A stretch of DNA of 64,000 nucleotides from CBDUXT01 sp965371245 (GTDB lineage: Bacteria; Planctomycetota; Phycisphaerae; UBA1845), in contig CBDUXT010000009.1 in the NCBI GenBank assembly GCA_965371245.1, positions 29,170 through 93,169 of the forward strand, given 5' to 3'. Below, piece after piece: positions 45,379 through 53,366 of this stretch (its first letter is position 1; each line of letters opens with the position of its first letter). The notes under the pieces were generated by a model. That model had not been told where the DNA came from and ran no database searches. It saw only the letters and a program-made list of their open reading frames with translations. The translations under genes were made by a program, and so were the position numbers.

Positions 45379-45710
45379 AGGTCGAGCAGCAACAAGTTGG
45401 AACGGTGGATGTCTTCGCACCGGTCGGACCGCTTGTGGACAAAGACGGCGAGGCGTTCGCCACGCTGTTGCTTCAGCGCGTTCAGTCATCCAACCCACGC
45501 GTGGTCGTTTCCATGCAAGGGGTTCCCTACATGGACAGCGTGGCCGTGGAAGCCCTGCTCGACGCGACCGATGGACTGGCCGACCGTGCGACGTGCCTGA
45601 AGATCGTCGAAATGACCTCCACCTGTCGCGAGATACTGGAACTGACGGGTGTCGCCGAGCGGTTCCAGTTCTTCGAGGACGTACAGGATGCCGTCCGAAG
45701 TTTCCTGTAA
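45375..45710 (+). CDS. STAS-domain protein (anti-sigma factor antagonist-like)
   Basis: This 111-residue single-domain protein resembles SpoIIAA and other anti-anti-sigma proteins: APVGPLVDKDGEAF, then RVVVSMQGVPYMDSVAVEALL, then an LKIVEMTSTCREILELTG helix. In the DSSG loop the second serine, the usual phosphoacceptor, is replaced (MDSVAVE), so regulation by phosphorylation is doubtful. The ATG at 45375 overlaps the preceding stop. It sits between the nucleotide-signalling genes and the secretion ATPase. A partner kinase is not in the window. Confidence 0.8.
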   Translation: MKVEQQQVGTVDVFAPVGPLVDKDGEAFATLLLQRVQSSNPRVVVSMQGVPYMDSVAVEALLDATDGLADRATCLKIVEMTSTCREILELTGVAERFQFFEDVQDAVRSFL

Positions 45711-45773
45711 GGGGTGCAAGAGACGATGGGATACCTCGACGTCTCGAGGTCTTGATCATCTCGGAAGAGCACG

Positions 45774-47531
45774 ATGGCGAACCTGACGATCGAGAATGCG
45801 GTGCGGCTGGGCGAGCAACTCGTTCGTGACGGATTGGTCACGCCCGAGCAGCTCGCCGAGGCACTGGCGCAGCAGCAAACTTCAGGCGGTCGCCTGGGGA
45901 GCGTGCTCGTACAGCTCGGGGCGTTATCGTCGGCCTCGCTGGTGCAGGCGCTCTCGAGCCAGCTAGGGGTCAAGGGCTGTGTCCTGCGACACGGCCTGAT
46001 CGACCCCAAGGTAGCCAGGTGTGTACCCAAGGAGGAAGCGGAGCGACTGAAGATCTTGCCGTTGTTTCTCGTCCACGGCGAACTCACGGTGGCCATGACC
46101 GAGCCGCAGTCGCTGCCCCTGCAGGATCGCCTACACAGCCTCACCGGTCTGACGATCCGCCCCGTGCTGGTGCAGGAACAAAACCTGGAGGAATACCAGC
46201 GAAAGTATCTTGCCGAGGAGGTCAACGTCGATGCGTTCCTTGCATCGATCGAAGAGAGCGACGTGCTTATCTCGGAGACGGAGGCCATCGATGAAGGTCC
46301 GGTCACCGATCTCGGCAAGATGGTCGAGGGCAGCCCCATCGTCAATCTGGTGAATCTCGCCATCCTGACCGCGCTTCGCGCCGGGGCCAGCGACATACAC
46401 ATCGAGCCCGACCGTGACGGGACACACATTCGCTATCGCGTAGACGGTCATCTGCGCGAGATGCTCAAGCCACCGCGAGGGATCCATGCCGCGGTGGTGT
46501 CACGCGTCAAAGTGATCGGGCGCATGGACATCTCCGAGAAGCGATTGCCTCAGGAGGGTCGCGTCCATCTCGTTGCCGACGGTCGCGAAGTGGACCTACG
46601 CGTCTCCACCATGCCGACGGTCTTGGGCGAGAAAGTCGTCCTGCGTATTCTCGACAGGGCGAGCATTTCGTTCGAGTTGTCCTCACTTGGCGTCGGCGAA
46701 CTGGACCGCGCCGCGATCGAATCGATGATTCGCAGCCCCTACGGTCTGATACTCGTGACCGGCCCGACAGGCAGCGGGAAGACCACAACGCTCTACTCGG
46801 CACTGGACCTGCTGTCCAGTGAGAGCAACAACATCGTCACCATCGAGGACCCGGTCGAGTACCAGCTTCCGCGCATCAACCAGATTCAGGTCAATGAGCG
46901 CGTGGGGTTGACGTTCGTACGAGCCCTTCGTTCCGTTCTGCGTCAGGATCCGGACGTCATCATGGTCGGAGAGATTCGAGACGCGGAGACGGCGCGAGTC
47001 GCGATTCAGGCCGCGCTGACGGGACATCTGGTACTCGCGACCCTCCACACCAACGACTGTCCGGGCGGTGTCATGCGCCTTCTGGACATGGGCATCGAGC
47101 CGTATCTGTTGGCCTCGTCCGTGTTGGGGTTCGTGGCCCAGCGATTGGCCCGAACGCTCTGCGCGTCGTGCCGTACCTCATACTATCCCACGCCGAAGCT
47201 GCTCGCGGACGTCGGGTGGGCGCACCGCACCAACGAACTGTTCCAGAAGGGCGAGGGCTGTCGCGAGTGCAACAACTCGGGCTTTCGGGGTCGGACGGCC
47301 GCGTACGAGGTGATGCTCATCGACGCCGAGCTGAAACGCATGATTGGCGACGGGGTCACCGAGACGGACATTCGCGTCTATCTCGCACAAACCGGCTGGC
47401 GAACGCTTCGCGAGAAGGCGCTCGACCTGGTCGATGACGGCCGATCGACGCTCGAAGAGGTGATGCGGGTTACGCGCGCCGAGGTCACGATCGCGGGCGA
47501 TCCCACCGGTGCCGGACTGGAGGCACTCTGA
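45774..47531 (+). CDS. gspE: Type II secretion/type IV pilus assembly ATPase
   Basis: This 585-residue GspE/PilB family ATPase powers pseudopilus or pilus assembly. An N-terminal MshEN-type domain (about 1-130) is followed by the NTPase core: Walker A GPTGSGKTT at 330-338, the Asp box, and VIMVGEIRDAETA with Walker B. The C-terminal CxxC zinc motif is LCASC with GCREC. Some MshEN domains bind c-di-GMP, which would fit the upstream HD-GYP and GGDEF genes, but binding is unproven here. It starts 63 bases after the STAS gene, and its stop overlaps the next ATG. Confidence 0.93.
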   Translation: MANLTIENAVRLGEQLVRDGLVTPEQLAEALAQQQTSGGRLGSVLVQLGALSSASLVQALSSQLGVKGCVLRHGLIDPKVARCVPKEEAERLKILPLFLVHGELTVAMTEPQSLPLQDRLHSLTGLTIRPVLVQEQNLEEYQRKYLAEEVNVDAFLASIEESDVLISETEAIDEGPVTDLGKMVEGSPIVNLVNLAILTALRAGASDIHIEPDRDGTHIRYRVDGHLREMLKPPRGIHAAVVSRVKVIGRMDISEKRLPQEGRVHLVADGREVDLRVSTMPTVLGEKVVLRILDRASISFELSSLGVGELDRAAIESMIRSPYGLILVTGPTGSGKTTTLYSALDLLSSESNNIVTIEDPVEYQLPRINQIQVNERVGLTFVRALRSVLRQDPDVIMVGEIRDAETARVAIQAALTGHLVLATLHTNDCPGGVMRLLDMGIEPYLLASSVLGFVAQRLARTLCASCRTSYYPTPKLLADVGWAHRTNELFQKGEGCRECNNSGFRGRTAAYEVMLIDAELKRMIGDGVTETDIRVYLAQTGWRTLREKALDLVDDGRSTLEEVMRVTRAEVTIAGDPTGAGLEAL

Positions 47532-48748
47532 TGCTCCTGACTTACGACGCCATCGACGGGGAGGGTCGCAAGACCACCGATACGGTTGATGCACGGGACC
47601 CGGCGGAGGCCGTCGATGCACTCCGCAGCCGGGGGCTCTACGTGACCAACATCGCGGAGACCGACCGACCCACGGCGGCGGCCGACGTCGCCAGTGGGGA
47701 CGCCGTGGACGTCAAGCTTCCGCTGAAGCGACTCGTCGTATTCACCCGGCAGATGGCCATGCTGTTGCGGGCGGGCAGCAGCGTGGTTCCGGCCGTCGCG
47801 GCGATCAAACGCCAGATCACCAACCCGGTCCACGCCTCCCTCTTCACCTGGATCATTCGAGACCTGGAAGAGGGATTGACGCTCACCGAAGCGTTGGGCA
47901 AGCACCCCAAGACCTTCAGCGGTGTCTACTGTGCCATCGTCGCGGCCGGAGAGGCCAGCGGATCTCTGAACACGATGTTCGACCGGCTCGCCGAGATCGT
48001 CGTAAGGCAACGGACCGTGCGGAACCAGATTCTGGGTGCCCTGGCCTATCCGGCGCTTCTTGTGGTCATGTCCGGGTCGATTCTGATCTCGCTATTGTTT
48101 TTCGTCGTGCCCAGCTTTGCGGAAATGTTCGAGCAACTCGCCGTGGAACCGCCCGCCAGCACCAGGTTTCTTCTTGCGGTCGCGACGATCATTCAGGGGT
48201 ATTGGGTGTTCTTTCTGGTCGCCGGTGCGATCCTGGTCATCGGTGGCGGGCTGTATCTCGTTAGCGACCGCGGTCGCCAGTGGATCAGTGACATGCAGTT
48301 GGCTCTTCCGATTATCGGACGAATGCGGTCGCTGCTGATCCAAGCGCACGTTTTTCGGACCATGGGCATGCTGCTAGAGAGTCGCGTCGGAATCCTTGAA
48401 ACGTTGGAACTCGCCCGAAGATCGACGCGAAATGGAAGGTTTCAGAAACTCTTCCAAGGCGTCGAGGATTCGGTTGTCGCGGGTTCCCAAGTCCATTGTG
48501 CGTTTGACGAATCCGGGCTGATCGACGCGACCATCTGCCAGGCGATCGAGACGGGCGAGGAGACCGGAGAACTGGGCGGCGCCCTGACCTTCTGTGCCGA
48601 CACGCTGGACGAGACCAACTCCGAGTTGATCACCGTCACGATGAAGTTGCTGGAGCCCCTCATTCTCATCGTGATGGGCTTCCTGGTTGGTGGAGTGGCC
48701 GTTTCGCTTTTCATGCCGCTGTTCGATCTGACGTCGGCAATGCAGTGA
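47531..48748 (+). CDS. gspF: Type II secretion/type IV pilus inner-membrane platform protein
   Basis: This 405-residue integral membrane protein has two repeats of the GspF/PilC domain, with helices near 168-192, 218-240 and 375-395. The family text VFTRQMAMLLRAGSSVVPAV and the later GEETGELGGAL are recognised. The ATG overlaps the gspE stop by one base, so the two are translationally coupled. It anchors the ATPase to the assembly platform. Length and motifs are ordinary. Confidence 0.93.
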   Translation: MLLTYDAIDGEGRKTTDTVDARDPAEAVDALRSRGLYVTNIAETDRPTAAADVASGDAVDVKLPLKRLVVFTRQMAMLLRAGSSVVPAVAAIKRQITNPVHASLFTWIIRDLEEGLTLTEALGKHPKTFSGVYCAIVAAGEASGSLNTMFDRLAEIVVRQRTVRNQILGALAYPALLVVMSGSILISLLFFVVPSFAEMFEQLAVEPPASTRFLLAVATIIQGYWVFFLVAGAILVIGGGLYLVSDRGRQWISDMQLALPIIGRMRSLLIQAHVFRTMGMLLESRVGILETLELARRSTRNGRFQKLFQGVEDSVVAGSQVHCAFDESGLIDATICQAIETGEETGELGGALTFCADTLDETNSELITVTMKLLEPLILIVMGFLVGGVAVSLFMPLFDLTSAMQ

Positions 48749-48763
48749 TGGAGAGAGCGCCGC

Positions 48764-49861
48764 ATGGTATCCTTCGTACGTCGCAAAACAGCTAGGACTC
48801 GCATTGGACTGGATGTGGGGGACGCCGGGCTCCGCGTGGTGCAGCTCATGCGCGCGCAAGACGGGTACGCGGTGTGTAGTGCGGCCAAGCTGACGCGGTC
48901 ACCCCACCGGCTCGCCGGCGACGACACGTCTCCGGGACGCCCGCAAGATATCCGGAGCTGCGTGGCGAAGGCTGGGTGCAGGGGTCGGCACGTAGCCGCG
49001 GCGCTGAATCCGCCCGCGGTCGAGTACTTCCCGCTCGAGATCCCGGCGTCGGTTGTCGCCTCGGGCGACGCCAACATGGCTGATGTCGTGCGTTATGAGG
49101 TCGGCCGGTGCAGCGACGTCGCCATCGACAGCATCGAGGCACGCTACTGGTCGTTGCCGACCACCAGCCTGTCCGCCCCCAACGCCATGGCGTTGGGCGC
49201 TCGACGCGAGTTGGTCGATGAAGTTCTCGATGAGTGCAGCGCCGCCGGGCTTCTGTGCGATACCGTTGATTCCGGTGCCGCTGCCTTGGCACGATTCGGT
49301 GCCCTGCTAGACGCCTGGGAGCCCGATCGGGTCTGGGGCGTACTGGACCTGGGTAGCGCGCGCACGAGTCTTGTGCTCTGCCTGGAGAATGTCCCGGTTC
49401 TCGTTCGACAGGTGGGCGGGGGCGGGCACCACTGGAGCGAACGCATTGCCGACGTGCTTCAGGTCAGCCTACCGGCGGCCGAGACGCACAAGTGCGACTA
49501 TGGGATTGCGATGTCCGGGCGGCGCGGACGCCGCCGGACCGACGAGCCGCAAGGCAAGAACGTGGGCTCGATCCTGTTGGGCGCGCTGCGCGGCGAGTTG
49601 CGTGACATCGCGGCGCAGGTCAAACGCTCCTACGAATACGTGCTGAGCTGCTACCCCAACCGGCGGGCGGGCGATCTGATTCTTGTCGGCGGGGGCGCGG
49701 GCATGGAAAACCTGGCCGCGTTCCTCGGTGATGCGCTGGGGATCACGGTCCGGGGCGCGTCGGCCTACCTGGGCGGCGCGGGCTGCCGATTGAAGTGTGA
49801 CCTGGGACCACGGCAACTGGAGCAATACGCGGCAGCCGTTGGGCTGGCCGTCGATGGGTGA
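48764..49861 (+). CDS. pilM: PilM-like actin-fold assembly protein
   Basis: This 365-residue cytoplasmic protein has an FtsA/actin-like ATPase fold: phosphate-1 strand IGLDVGDAGLRVVQL, phosphate-2 VLDLGSARTSLVL, adenosine motif LILVGGGAGMENL. PilM recruits PilN to the inner membrane in the type IV pilus, and here the PilN-like gene follows with an 8-base overlap. It starts 15 bases after gspF. The GspL alternative is less likely because no membrane helix is present. Confidence 0.85.
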   Translation: MVSFVRRKTARTRIGLDVGDAGLRVVQLMRAQDGYAVCSAAKLTRSPHRLAGDDTSPGRPQDIRSCVAKAGCRGRHVAAALNPPAVEYFPLEIPASVVASGDANMADVVRYEVGRCSDVAIDSIEARYWSLPTTSLSAPNAMALGARRELVDEVLDECSAAGLLCDTVDSGAAALARFGALLDAWEPDRVWGVLDLGSARTSLVLCLENVPVLVRQVGGGGHHWSERIADVLQVSLPAAETHKCDYGIAMSGRRGRRRTDEPQGKNVGSILLGALRGELRDIAAQVKRSYEYVLSCYPNRRAGDLILVGGGAGMENLAAFLGDALGITVRGASAYLGGAGCRLKCDLGPRQLEQYAAAVGLAVDG

Positions 49862-50489
49862 CGACGAAATGGTTGCGGTCAACCTCGTACCACCATCCGT
49901 CTTGCGCGTGCGGACCTGGCGCAGACACGCCCAGGCCTGGGCGCTGGCGATTGCGGTCGGGCTTGTCCTGGTCGGCGTCCTGGCGTTTGCGGATTGGACC
50001 CGCCGCGGTCAAGCCGCGACGCTGCAAGCGCAATACGACGAACTTCAAGTCGAGTTGACGACCAAACGCGCGCACCTTCGCGTTGTTTCGTCGAAGGCGA
50101 CCCGGGGGCGTGTGCGGTTGAAGCGGGCGGAAGCGCTGCGAGCCAAGCGCGCCTGGTCGGCCATGTTCTCGTTGATCGAGCGGTGCATGCCGCCCGGCTG
50201 CTGGCTGACGTCGGTTGCCACCGATCCTGCCGTCTCGCCATCCGCGGGTGGCTCCAACGCGCGGGTGCGGCGGGTTTCCATCAAAGGAAGTGAGATCGCG
50301 ACTGTGGCGATTGAGGCACCCCGAAAACTGAGAATTGTCGGTTTCGCGGCCGACGCCGCGGAGCCCCACGTCTTTGTCGCCAGCCTCAAAAGCGCCGCCG
50401 TGTTCCAGCGCGTGACGCTCCAGCGTTCGCGGATGGAGACCGCATCGGATGGTTCCTATTTTAGCTTCGAACTTCTTTGCGAGTGGTAG
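49854..50489 (+). CDS. PilN-like inner-membrane protein
   Basis: This 211-residue protein begins with VAVNLVPPSVL, the short cytoplasmic motif of PilN that contacts PilM. One transmembrane helix follows (about 25-45), then a coiled coil and a ferredoxin-like periplasmic domain. The ATG at 49854 overlaps the pilM stop; an ATG five codons later is equally possible. It is placed exactly where PilN belongs in pilMNO operons. The symbol is withheld because the rest diverges from the family. Confidence 0.75.
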   Translation: MGDDEMVAVNLVPPSVLRVRTWRRHAQAWALAIAVGLVLVGVLAFADWTRRGQAATLQAQYDELQVELTTKRAHLRVVSSKATRGRVRLKRAEALRAKRAWSAMFSLIERCMPPGCWLTSVATDPAVSPSAGGSNARVRRVSIKGSEIATVAIEAPRKLRIVGFAADAAEPHVFVASLKSAAVFQRVTLQRSRMETASDGSYFSFELLCEW

Positions 50490-50491
50490 CC

Positions 50492-51085
50492 GTGGGTCAA
50501 GGCCTCAAAATCCCGGTGCGTGTCTTGGACGGCGTGGGTGCGTTCCTGGTAGGCGCCTGCGCGGTCGCGGCCATGTGGTTACTGATGGTTCGGTTCGATC
50601 AGACGACGGAGCGGCTCGACGGGCTCAATGGGCTGATCCGCACCGCACTGGACACCCAGCAATCGATCCACGCCGCCACCGTCCGGCAGGCCAAAGGGCT
50701 GGCACGTGTCGAGGGTGAACTCGCCCTCCGCGGGCATCTTCCCGCACACGCACCGGTCGAGGCCTACTTCGAGGCACTGGCGACGGTGGCGAGGCGGCAC
50801 GGGCTTCGCGTCGTGCGACACAGCCCCGTCGGCTCCCGCCGCTACCCGGGGCTGCTCGAACAGCGGTTCCAATACGAGGTGTCGGGACCAGGGTCCGGCG
50901 TGCTCACCTTCCTAAAGGCGATCGAAGAGTCCCAGTTTTGGGCGGATGTCGGCTACCTGAGGATTCACAGTGGAAACCCGACCACCGCGGGCGGCGGCGC
51001 GCCCCGCGTCGCCTTGTTGACCATCAGCCTGTTCTCCGCCCTTCCGCCGGAAGCGTCGGGCGCGGCGACGGGGGGGGGAACCTGA
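50492..51085 (+). CDS. PilO-like inner-membrane protein
   Basis: This 197-residue protein has a short cytoplasmic start, one membrane helix (about 10-30, GAFLVGACAVAAMWLLMV) and a coiled coil. A periplasmic ferredoxin-like domain (FEALATVARRHGLRVV, FLKAIEESQFWADV) follows, as in PilO or GspM. Gene order after pilM and the PilN-like gene supports PilO. GTG 50492 follows the PilN stop by 2 bases; upstream in-frame GTG/TTG starts are possible. The stop overlaps the next ATG. Confidence 0.7.
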   Translation: MGQGLKIPVRVLDGVGAFLVGACAVAAMWLLMVRFDQTTERLDGLNGLIRTALDTQQSIHAATVRQAKGLARVEGELALRGHLPAHAPVEAYFEALATVARRHGLRVVRHSPVGSRRYPGLLEQRFQYEVSGPGSGVLTFLKAIEESQFWADVGYLRIHSGNPTTAGGGAPRVALLTISLFSALPPEASGAATGGGT

Positions 51086-51663
51086 TGTCCAGAAGGAAGC
51101 GGCGCGTCTACGCGGCCATGATGATCTTGGGGGCGATTGCGATGGTGGTGGATCGCGTCGCACTTTCCGGAGCCGACGCTGTGGCACCGGACCCAACCCG
51201 CAAGAACCACCAGCCGGAAGCCGGTGTCAACAGGCTGACCGCGGCAGCCGCGCCACCGACCACGAGCCAGCCGCCGGCGAACCTCCCCATCCCGGAGGTT
51301 CCATTCCCGCGGGGCGTGGAGGACTATGCTTCCGCCATGCCGGTGCGCGATCTGTTCGCGCGGGTGTCTGTGGCCGGGTCCACGGGTGGCGCATCGCCCG
51401 ATAAGGACGACACGCACGCTGGTTTGCCGGGTCGCGCTTCGGCGCTTTCGAGTGCCGTCTTTTCCGCGCGTCGCCGGCTCCATGCGGTCATCATGTTGCA
51501 ACGTCTGAGAATAGCCGTCGTGGATGGCAAATGGGTGCGGGTGGGACAGGTGATCGATGGATGCGAGCTCCGGTCCCTGTCCGGTAACCAGGCCCGCTTC
51601 ATCTGTCACGACGGCGACGCCATTTTGATCGTCGATGCGCCGCGTGTTCCGGAACCGGGCTAA
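51085..51663 (+). CDS. GspC/PilP-like periplasmic protein
   Basis: This 192-residue protein has one N-terminal membrane helix (about 9-28), a Pro/Ala-rich linker, and a small C-terminal domain (HAVIMLQRLRIAVVDGKWVR, then DGCELRSLSG) that resembles the homology region of GspC or PilP. Such proteins link the inner-membrane platform to a secretin. No secretin gene is present in this window. Its ATG overlaps the preceding stop. The call rests mostly on gene order and topology. Confidence 0.55.
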   Translation: MSRRKRRVYAAMMILGAIAMVVDRVALSGADAVAPDPTRKNHQPEAGVNRLTAAAAPPTTSQPPANLPIPEVPFPRGVEDYASAMPVRDLFARVSVAGSTGGASPDKDDTHAGLPGRASALSSAVFSARRRLHAVIMLQRLRIAVVDGKWVRVGQVIDGCELRSLSGNQARFICHDGDAILIVDAPRVPEPG

Positions 51664-51763
51664 AGTGCCCGGCGGTCGTCATCGATATGTATCGTAGGCT
51701 CCTACCGTGCCCTTGGGAGGGGCGGCGGACATCCGCGAAATCCGGACTTTCGAGAGCGAGACG

Positions 51764-52276
51764 ATGATGCTACCAACGTCAAAGAAACTGCGTGCCTTCA
51801 GCCTGGTGGAACTGGTGATTGTTGTCGTGATCATCGGTGTGATCGCGGCCATCGCCGTGCCGCGCATCAGCCGCGGCGCCAAAGGGGCGGCGGACTCCGC
51901 GCTACTCGGTTCGCTGGCCGGTCTGCGAAACGCCATCGACATATACGCGGCGGAGCACGGTGGGAAGTTCCCGGCGTCGGAGCTTGCCGACACCGAAGCA
52001 ACGCTGATCGCGCAACTCACGGAGATGACGGACGATGGCGGCGCCGTGGGCACGACGGCCGGCACGCACATCTACGGACCCTACCTGCGCGGCGGGTTTC
52101 CACCGCTTCCGGTCTGCGGCCCCAAAGGGTCGAAGGTCGTGAAGCTCGTGGCAACCGCCGGCGTGGGCGGCACCGGCACCGAGGGATGGGTCTACAGCAA
52201 GGACACCGGCGTCATCATCGCCAACTGCGCCGACGCTGATGTGGACGATCGAACCACCAAGTACAACACCTACTAG
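51764..52276 (+). CDS. gspG: Major pseudopilin, GspG-like
   Basis: This 170-residue prepilin has the type III signal peptide MMLPTSKKLRA before FSLVELVIVVVIIGVIAAIA. Cleavage is expected after A11, giving F at +1 and E16 at +5. Ala at -1 is less common than Gly. The alpha-helix, the later WVYSKDTG loop and the C-terminal GspG-like region follow. It is probably the main pseudopilus subunit. The ATG at 51764 is followed by a second ATG. A strong terminator sits about 80 bases after its stop, which separates it from the next pilin genes. Confidence 0.88.
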   Translation: MMLPTSKKLRAFSLVELVIVVVIIGVIAAIAVPRISRGAKGAADSALLGSLAGLRNAIDIYAAEHGGKFPASELADTEATLIAQLTEMTDDGGAVGTTAGTHIYGPYLRGGFPPLPVCGPKGSKVVKLVATAGVGGTGTEGWVYSKDTGVIIANCADADVDDRTTKYNTY

Positions 52277-52296
52277 AACCAGCCTCCGCCATGCGA

Positions 52297-52325
52297 GGCG
52301 GGCGAGCCGTTTGGTTCGCCCTGCC
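52297..52325 (+). other. Hairpin after gspG
   Basis: GGCGGGCGAGCC and GGTTCGCCCTGCC pair around a GTTT loop just downstream of the gspG stop. It probably stabilises the 3' end of the transcript ahead of the terminator. Confidence 0.55.
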
Positions 52326-52356
52326 CGTGGCGCAAAACGCCAACACCAATTCTTAT

Positions 52357-52403
52357 CGGCCGCGAGTTTGAGCCTTCAATCTCACTCGCGGCCGCACTTT
52401 TTT
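52357..52403 (+). terminator. Intrinsic terminator after gspG
   Basis: The stem CGGCCGCGAGT with its complement ACTCGCGGCCG (the arms extend toward the loop as TTGAG/CTC) is followed by CACTTTTTT. A GC-rich stem with a T-run six long fits Rho-independent termination. It should end the kinase-to-gspG transcript or reduce read-through into the downstream pilin genes. Confidence 0.8.
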
Positions 52404-52445
52404 GCGCAGTCCCGATCCTATCGTACGCTTCCTATCGATAGGCAC

Positions 52446-52583
52446 ATGTTCCAAGATCGCCAAGACAAATCCGCGACGGGTTTCACAGAGAGGCGACGCG
52501 CCTTCACCGTTGTCGAACTCGTCATGGTGGGAACGATTATCGGAAGGATCTCTGTGTCCAGGCAGAAGACCGGTCCGGGATAG
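52446..52583 (+). pseudogene. Vestigial prepilin (N-terminal part only)
   Basis: A 45-residue frame has a prepilin signal, ERRRA followed by FTVVELVMVGTIIGRI, with E at +5 of the expected mature form. It then reads VSRQKTGPG and stops before any pilin body. It begins 43 bases after the terminator. It looks like a truncated pseudopilin or a remnant of gene duplication. A functional short peptide cannot be excluded. Confidence 0.55.
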
Positions 52584-52599
52584 GTGACGAACGAGTGCC

Positions 52600-52634
52600 T
52601 CGTACCTGAGCCGCGGGCTTTAGCCCGCGCGGAG
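52600..52634 (+). repeat. Dispersed palindromic repeat, family A variant 4
   Basis: GAGCCGCGGGCTTTAGCCCG followed by CGCGGA, preceded by CGTACCT, nearly matches the copy at 23570-23601, which has C in place of one T. It is a hairpin between pilin genes. Confidence 0.7.
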
Positions 52635-52749
52635 GTCGGCGCACGCGGAAGCATGCGTCTTGGTAGATCGCGGGATGGGTGAGAAAAGGCGCCAGGCGTG
52701 CGAAACACATCACGTGACGGCGTTGATTAAGAGCCTTTCCCGATGATGA

Positions 52750-52803
52750 GTGTGGCGAGGGCTTCCAGCCCGTGAAACCACCGGCAAGATGCCGGTGCCA
52801 CAC
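52750..52803. repeat. Dispersed intergenic repeat, family B copy 2
   Basis: This is the 54-base partner of the element at 4-57, with the same GTGTGG and CCACAC ends. ACCGGCAAGATGCCGGT is a perfect inverted repeat in this copy. Confidence 0.6.
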
Positions 52804-52883
52804 AATTCTCGCGCAAGGGATCGACTTAGGTGCGACGCTGCGTTGGCGGGGAGTGAAGTCGCGGGGCGTCCCAAGGGGGAAGG

Positions 52884-53366
52884 ATGGCACAGAGGCGGTC
52901 CAACGAACGCTCGGGCTTCACGCTCATCGAGTTGATCTTCGTTATGATCATCATGGGCATGATGACCACGTTGGCCGTTCCGCGGTATGTGCGGTTCGTT
53001 TCCAATCAGCGCCTGGACGCGACCGCACGCCGCGTGCAGACGGACCTCGCCCTGGCGCGTAGGCGGGCTCGTTTCACAAGTGCATCGCAGAGCGTGGTTT
53101 TCGATGCAGCAACGGGGTCGTACGTGCTAACTGCCGTGCCGGATCTGTCCGATCCGCAGCGTCCGTATACCGTATCCCTTTCCGAATCGCCTTATGGGGC
53201 ACGGATTCTTACGGCGAGCTTCAACAGCTCGAACACAGTGACATTTGACGGCTACGGGACGTTGCAAGATGCCGGAACGGTTGTCGTTGCGGTGGGCGGC
53301 CTGTCGCGAGCCATAAACGTCTCGGAGGGGCTGGTTACCGTGGGTCCGGTTGCCGTGGTGCCGTAA
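52884..53366 (+). CDS. Minor pseudopilin, GspH-like
   Basis: This 160-residue prepilin has the signal RRSNERSG followed by FTLIELIFVMIIMGMMTTLA, so cleavage is after G11 and E16 is +5. A GspH/FimT-type body follows (RRVQTDLALARRRARFTSAS, then VVFDAATGSYVL). It is probably a tip-complex minor subunit. Its stop overlaps the ATG of the next pilin gene. The start has AAGGGGGAAGG upstream. Confidence 0.82.
   Translation: MAQRRSNERSGFTLIELIFVMIIMGMMTTLAVPRYVRFVSNQRLDATARRVQTDLALARRRARFTSASQSVVFDAATGSYVLTAVPDLSDPQRPYTVSLSESPYGARILTASFNSSNTVTFDGYGTLQDAGTVVVAVGGLSRAINVSEGLVTVGPVAVVP

Larger units (their letters stand above)
52584..52883. other. Intergenic region with two repeat families
   Basis: The 300 bases hold a family A palindrome (52600-52634) and a family B element (52750-52803). 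There is no further gene. The promoter of the downstream pilin pair, if separate, would be here. Confidence 0.5.
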
